Positions 1 through 64,000 of a stretch of 64,000 nt of DNA are shown here, in pieces. The notes beneath the pieces are model-generated. The model was not told where the DNA came from. It searched no databases and saw only the letters and a list, made by a program, of their open reading frames with translations. The DNA is from Amorphochlora amoebiformis. Taxonomy: Eukaryota; Cercozoa; Chlorarachniophyceae. Every line of letters starts with the position of its first letter. The first letter of the stretch is position 1. The stretch is taken from NCBI GenBank assembly GCA_054601695.1, contig BAAHQB010000034.1, forward strand, positions 310,001-374,000, written 5' to 3'. The translations under genes and the position numbers were made by a program.

Positions 1-417
1 AGTTTAGAATTATTATGCGACAACAAAATATGTACTTGTATATATTATATATACTTTCGAATATGCTTAATATATATGTAGATTAATGTATGCATATCGG
101 CAGAGATTTATACTCTATGCTGTCACGTATATATATATATATATATGTATAAGTGAATAAGTGCAAATATATATGATATACATAATATAAAGGAAACCCG
201 CATCCAAAATCAATAAAAGTGATTAAAAAATGGATCAAAAACGAAAAGAATGGGTTTAAACTTTATTATATAAATGCTTTATATAAATATAGAAATATAA
301 TCGTACACATGTTTGAATATATTTATAAACATTTTACTCATACACACACATCCATATAGATATACACATGCATATATATAAATATATATATATATATATG
401 TATATACATATATAATT

Positions 418-456
<39 letters not shown>

Positions 457-526
457 GTATCATATGTGTTTTTATGTACATATGTAGGTATAATCAACTC
501 CTCTTTTATGTATACATATATTATAC
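1..526. other. Left-edge region
   Basis: TA and TATG/CACA imperfect repeats with a non-repetitive patch at 185-255. No exon with both splice signals was found on either strand. Probably the intron following G1 exon 28. Confidence 0.35.
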
Positions 527-23269
<22,743 letters not shown>

Positions 23270-24978
23270 AAATTGTAAGAAAAGGCAGTATATCACGTCT
23301 GCGCAGTGTGTCAAAACCCCCATGCATCGATAATAACCTGCTCCAAAGAAGAAAAAAAAAAAAAGTCTGAAAGTGACATGGAAGGCATTCTAACACTCCC
23401 CGAAGAGGCCTAGGAAGGAGAAGTCCGATATGATTGAATATGGACCCCGAAAAACCTTCTCTGACCCCACACGCGAGGAAGGTTACACTCCAAGTTCCCC
23501 CCGATCACTTCCCCGAACGCAAAAAGCAAATTGAATTATAAGTTCGACCACACCTTCAGTCGTTTACCCTCTTCTTGTGGCAAAATTTTGAGCTCAAAAC
23601 GGAAAAAGGGGGGCGGAGACACACCCAGGGGGGTACGTTGGCGTCTTTGTCTTCGCCACGGGAAGGAGGTCCGGATCTGCGGCGATATTTTGGTAAGTTT
23701 TTTAAAAATTCGGCGGTTTAACAATTTCAGGTTATGCCGGACAGTGGCGCCCTTGAATTCAGGCTTTGGGGGGGGGAATTTGTGGATGATTCTCAATGGG
23801 AAGGTATTGGGATAAGATTTGCATAGATTCAGATCGTGTAACCACCCACCCAGTCTACTAAATTTAGAAGGAAAGAGGGAAACAATATTACCTCCAACCC
23901 GACGTGTCAAAAAACACGGTTAGCATATCACTCCTCCTACGCCCTACGTGCAGTCTGAGTCAGGCATATTTCTGGAGCTAAGCCCAAGGAGCCTTATTTG
24001 ATCACGAGCGAAGTCCCGCGGTTCTAATTGCCTCTCAGCGGTGAAGCCCTCAATTATGGCTTGTGTTTACATGCTCACATGCCAATCGTGTCAGATGCAT
24101 CTCTACTACAATTGCTGCCACTAAAATGATATATCCCTGGCTGACAACGATTTCGGCCCTCCTTGGTCCTTCTCACTAATTAAACTTCCAACGCGGACCT
24201 TGCAGTGTGGGATTGGGAGTTCCGGATATCTTTAGAGACAAAGTTTAGTACCACTGTCGGCCAATTTGTTCCTTATTCGTTGGAAATGAGATGGTGGCTA
24301 CAGAGACATGGAATAGGGTATGTGTAGCTACGGAAAGAGGAATATGCAAAGTGTGAGTAGGTTTTGATTTTTTTTCCTTTTCTCGGACAGTGAAACCTCG
24401 CCAATTTCAATTCGCGTCGAATGGATATCCACGAGAAAATTTCGCAACTAAATAATACAATATCCCGAATCAGCAACGATTTATCGAACCTCCTTAATCC
24501 TTTCTCAATTATTAAGCTTCCAACGATGACTAGACGGACCTGACAATACATCTAACCTCGACTCATATTCTGTTTCTTTGCCATGGGAACTTGTTGAGCA
24601 TTGCGCCAGTCGCAGTTCGACACCGCATCGACATCACACCAAAAGTGCCCATCGTGAAAGAAGAAGAAGATGGTCGAGGTTGGTTGTCACCACTTTCCGT
24701 CGACTCTCAAAAACATTCTACCACTTTTTCCATTTTTCCTCTCGTGTTTCCTAGCAACATATCGTTGAGGGGTGATCTTTACGATTCAAATTTCAAACTC
24801 CAATACCTTTTTTTTTTTTTAGACAGACATAACAATTTCTTCATATCCCGATATTTAATGTTATTATCTTAATATATACCTTCTGCAATATCAGAATATC
24901 CCTATTTCAATATTCAAGCCTATAACTGGCTATTTCCCAAAAACTCGGCTGACCCGTCGCCTTGCCACCGGCAGCTTG
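23270..24978. promoter_or_regulatory. Divergent intergenic region between G1 and G2
   Basis: 1.7 kb between the two start codons, without any long TA tract. It contains homopolymer runs (A14 near 23347, G9 near 23769, T12 near 24809) and a degenerate pair of repeats (24114-24200 and 24441-24541). No TATA box can be called in such AT-rich surroundings. Core promoters for both genes are inferred from position only. Confidence 0.4.
24114..24541. repeat. Degenerate direct repeat pair, about 330 bp apart
   Basis: The block CAACGATTT...CCTCCTT...TCCTT.TCTCA..ATTAA.CTTCCAACG followed by CGGACCT occurs at 24114-24200 and again at 24441-24541. The copies are diverged and differ by small indels. No coding frame is shared. 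They could be a tandem duplication or ends of a decayed element. Confidence 0.5.
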
Positions 24979-33409
<8,431 letters not shown>

Positions 33410-34299
33410 GAGCTTAGTCCTGAAGATTCATCTGTCAATCGATTACGTTTCAGACTGCCACATCTATTGCTAAATCTAGACATACATCATCCAGCAAGGT
33501 TATGCATGGTCTTATTCATGGAAAAGCAGTTGTATTTTGAAAAATTATAGATATAATCAAGTTACAGTCGACAAAGATCTATGTATCGAAAGTTTTGTAC
33601 TAGTAGGCCAAGTATACATTAGTTGATCTAGACATTACCTAGTAGTCTACTGTGAGTATGATTGATATTCATTAAAAAAATATTTTTATGCTGTAATATA
33701 CAATTTATAATTGTCTCAACATACCGTATTGAATACGTGATATATATTTATATACAAATATAAACGGTATATGTATAATATTATACTTGTTTATTTATAA
33801 TATTATACTTGTATTGTACTTACATTCAATATATACTAGATATAACATTACTCTCCGTACAATCAGATCACCTTTAATATTGTGCAGTGATTGTATTTAT
33901 TAGAATATTTCTGATCATATACATGTTATATACTTGAATTGAATAAAATTGGTATTTCAATACACTATGATAATGCTATTATGCTATGATTATGTAATAA
34001 TGATTATATTTGCAATTATTATTTTACTGTCACTGTATTTTATTTTTTATACCTAACAATCTGTGATGTTGTATAATATATATATATATATATATGTATA
34101 TATGTGTATAAATGTGTATGTACAGTATCTAGAGTATACATACATATACATACACATACACATATACATATATATATTCTAGATTATTATGATACATGAT
34201 CAACTAATAAGCCTGTCACAGTCAAGACGATGTCATACTCCGGCACGCGTAGTACGTGTACATGTATACGAACTGACTAGGCTGACAGCCAGATCCGGT
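33410..34299. other. Intergenic stretch downstream of G2
   Basis: No coding exon seen. AT-rich but mostly without TA runs, with frequent CTAG tetramers (for example around 33600-33650 and 34130-34330). Poly(A) signals cannot be singled out because AATAAA-like words are common here. Confidence 0.4.
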
Positions 34300-35242
<943 letters not shown>

Positions 35243-35516
35243 CTAAGCAACATCCTTCAAATCCTCACCGTCATTTTTTTTGGATGACACGTGTCCGAAC
35301 CTTCTGGCGTGATTTAACCTTATGTAGTACAGCTGTAGCGTGACACAACATCATGTTATCATCCCAGCGTGACATGGCGTCCTGTGTATCTTTTCGCAAT
35401 TTATGTGACAGACCAACATGTAACGTTGTGACTACCGGGTCACTGGTGACTCACTACCCACGCACATCCGCACGCAGAGACAAGAATCCAACCCAAAATA
35501 TCCTGATCGTGGAAAG

Positions 35517-51200
<15,684 letters not shown>

Positions 51201-51457
51201 TTCCAATGTCAGTGTTTTCATGTAAATTTTGTATACACATATATATATATATATACATATATATTATAATATATATATATATAAATAAATAAATATATAC
51301 ATATATATATATGTATATATAATATATCTGTATGTATGTGACTCATATTTATACACATGTATATGCATGGATATGAATATATATTATATATACTGCATAA
51401 GTACATTATATTGTGCATATATGAATATTATACATATATTTCTATTACATGTTATAC

Positions 51458-51488
<31 letters not shown>

Positions 51489-51607
51489 TTTATATATATG
51501 TATATATATATATATATATATAATACCGTGCATGGCTAAGTTCCAAACATTTTTTGATGATGCATAACACACAAATATTATATTTATAGATATATTGATA
51601 TAACGCA

Positions 51608-51645
<38 letters not shown>

Positions 51646-51820
51646 AATATATATATATATGTGTGTGTGTGTATATATGTAAATACATATGTATAATATA
51701 CTTTGCATGAGTACGTTCACACATATCAAGAGCTAATATACACATATTAGATACTCCGTGAACCACGTGAAGAAAATACTCAACGAGATCCAAGCGACAG
51801 GACCATCGCCTATTGAATAA

Positions 51821-53878
51821 TCCAGCGAATGAGGATTTGGGTGACACTGGATCTAATGTAATAAGTCGATGCAAGAACTCATATACACACTCGTACCTAC
51901 ATACCCTGATTTCTCAGCTTCTTTCATCTCTAGCTAGTCTAGATCTAGTAGATATTTGGTATGAATGTTTCAACTTGGTGCAGTGGCATGCCGGCTCGCT
52001 GGGCATGCACTAGATGCAACTTGATAACGAATGTTAACATGCAAATCGAGGAATCTAGATAATTGTGGTCACATACTCATCTTCGGGAATATGTATGTCA
52101 TGATGGCATGATGCCTGCACCAGCTACTAGAGCTAGACTATGACTGTAATGTATGCTTACGCAACTTCATCTAGAACATTGATCAGTGAATAAAAATTCA
52201 TGGACGGTAGCTAGTTATTTCTGGTATATAGCACCGCCGTCATCTTTTGTAAGTAGTGTGAAGACTACAAAAGAGCTGCAGAAGTAACTTCTACTAATAG
52301 TTATTATATGCAGTACGGGTTGAGTATAACTAGCGACCAAGTATATACTCTAGATACTATATATGATTATGAAATTAAAGTGTATCTTAGACACTAGACA
52401 CATGATCAATCAGTACCTGCTGGACTTGGCTATTTGACTGCACGTAAGAAACAATATAATGTATACAGAAAAACTTGGCACACTAAATTGCACGTGCGTA
52501 CGTATTGATGTGCGTATGGTGATTGCGCGCATATCCGATTCAGCATATATTTGAGCGTAACTTATATAAGTTGTGACCAACGCCGTTCACATGTGCGTAC
52601 GTACGTACGTACTAGTACGTATTACATATATCTTCTAGATATTATAATGTATATACTGACAAGACTGAATATAATTATAAAGGTCAACAAATTATGATAC
52701 GTACCACATGACTACTTATTTCTAGTCACGGAGTGTGTTGCCACGGTATACCACATGTCCATTATTTTAGTTATTGAGTATAGCCTCACTTCTACCAACG
52801 CTAAGTAGTTATACACTAGATATAATTGTAAAGATCTCAATGATCCGTATTATATGAGTCATGATAGTAACTAGAGTAATATAAAACCAACTCAGGCACA
52901 TAAACATAAATGAAGCTTGCGAGTCGTGTTCGTGGTCATTGATTTTCAATGGTGGTTAGATTGGGGATACCTGTATCATGATCCCCTGTGTAATATTACT
53001 TTCTAGACAAGCTAGACTCAAGAGACTATCAAAAAAATCAGGATTATGATATGGCTTGGGAGTTGGGACAGGTCTTAATGACAATATCATCGGATTAGTA
53101 TCTAGAGTATGAGTTCATTGAGTTAGTACTCAGTATCAGTAGAATAAATCTGATGAGAATATATTTATACTAGTTATTATAGTTTGTATCCGACTGAAAT
53201 CTTGAGTATCTAGAATATCTATTGGATCCACCCAGCTTATAACTAGTTAAGGCTGGTCATACTTGCACTACTCGTAACTAACTAGTTCAGGTCCATACGA
53301 GTAAATACTGAAATAAACATGAAATTGAGTCATAATTCAACTGCAAAACTATACACATGCATAAATTTAATCATCAGCCTGGCATAGTAGAAGCTAGACG
53401 AATCACCTTAAACGGAAAGAGAAACGCTCTAATCTGATTTAGATTCTCAGCCGAGGCAGCTAGCTAAACCCTTGAAAATATCCTGTCTGTCAGAGTCTGT
53501 CGTAGGCCGCTTGTGTGTAGCCTCCTCCACGCCTATTAAACCTAGCCGCTAACATGGGACACCCCGGCTGAGGGTCTTAAGACATAATTACCTAGATTAC
53601 TCTATATGATATACCCACCAGACCCTGGAGCCTGGCAAAGCAGAAAGTACGTATACGACGCCAGCGACAGTCATTGCGGACCAGAAAGTACGTATACGAC
53701 ACCAGCAACAGTCAATACAGTTCCTTTTTTTTCGGCCCGCAAGTAGTAATCTGGTCATACTGAGCAATTTATCGTTGCAGTACGGTGCCAACGTTTAGAA
53801 ATATTACGAACATACTTTAGGGACGTATCATATTACCAACCGTTACTATATTATGTCTGTATGTACGTAAACTTGCGG
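51821..53878. other. Intergenic stretch between convergent G3 and G4
   Basis: Two kilobases with no TA microsatellite and no supported exon. Composition differs from the introns: many CTAG, TAGTAC and GTACGTAC words (for example GTACGTACGTACGTACT near 52597-52612). A 41 bp tandem duplication sits at 53640-53720. Either a decayed element or ordinary spacer of this genome. Confidence 0.4.
53640..53720. repeat. 41 bp tandem duplication
   Basis: CCAGAAAGTACGTATACGAC followed by a CCAGC.ACAGTCA block occurs twice, starting at about 53641 and 53682, with a few substitutions. It contains the palindrome-like GTACGTATAC. Confidence 0.7.

Positions 53879-64000
<10,122 letters not shown>

Noticed and set aside
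23531-23910. Overlapping open frames on both strands, including a PDSGA stretch recalling a retropepsin active site
   Set aside because: The motif is five residues long, no other retroelement domain is nearby, and the frame needs an improbable 38-base intron.
24591-24872. Plus-strand frame of 93 codons (starting SIAPVAVRHR)
   Set aside because: Protein-like for about 40 codons, but no phase-compatible splice partner upstream of the G2 start and no recognisable domain.
51751-51830. Minus-strand reading beginning RWSCRLDLVEYFLH
   Set aside because: Open and with an acceptor, but it joins no neighbouring minus-strand exon; the plus-strand reading with a stop is more coherent.

Overview
This window is nuclear DNA of a eukaryote, probably a unicellular protist. 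The sequence alone does not fix the lineage. The evidence is GT-AG introns throughout (one probable GC-AG), coding exons of only 24-260 bases separated by introns of up to about 3 kb, TTAGGG/TTTAGGG-like arrays, and no operons, ribosome binding sites or rRNA/tRNA genes. More than half of the window is (TA)n microsatellite. The many open frames inside those tracts, which read as endless Tyr-Ile, are repeat artefacts and are not annotated. All gene models were assembled by eye from splice signals, codon-phase agreement and domain patterns, without transcripts or database searches.

Five multi-exon genes emerge. G1 (minus, 23,269 down to 527, running off the left edge) has about 28 exons and encodes an SH3b-like domain followed by at least seven C2H2/C2HC zinc fingers. 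G2 (plus, 24,979-33,409) encodes a secreted protein of about 349 residues with two related modules, each carrying a Gly-rich beta-barrel motif like that of allene oxide cyclase/dirigent proteins. G5 (minus, 35,242-34,300) is partial and unrecognised. G3 (plus, 35,517-51,200) has 18 exons whose phases all agree. It encodes 436 residues: a C2 domain, a linker, a coiled coil and a three-repeat fascin-like beta-trefoil. G4 (minus, 62,825-53,879) encodes an amphiphysin/BIN-type BAR domain, then a Pro/Ala/Ser linker and an acidic tail. A weaker two-exon membrane-protein candidate lies at 50,585-51,820.

The order is G1 minus, G2 plus, G5 minus, G3 plus, G4 minus. G1/G2 and G5/G3 are divergent; G2/G5 and G3/G4 are convergent. 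The C2/trefoil protein and the BAR protein are both of kinds that act at the membrane-actin interface, but they are neighbours rather than a demonstrated pathway.

The long TA tracts lie almost entirely inside introns. The intergenic stretches 23,270-24,978 and 51,821-53,878 have none. Introns also hold copies of a TA-flanked MITE-like element, telomere-like arrays, and several local tandem duplications that copied an exon edge and then decayed. No virus, toxin, CRISPR array or antibiotic-resistance gene was seen.
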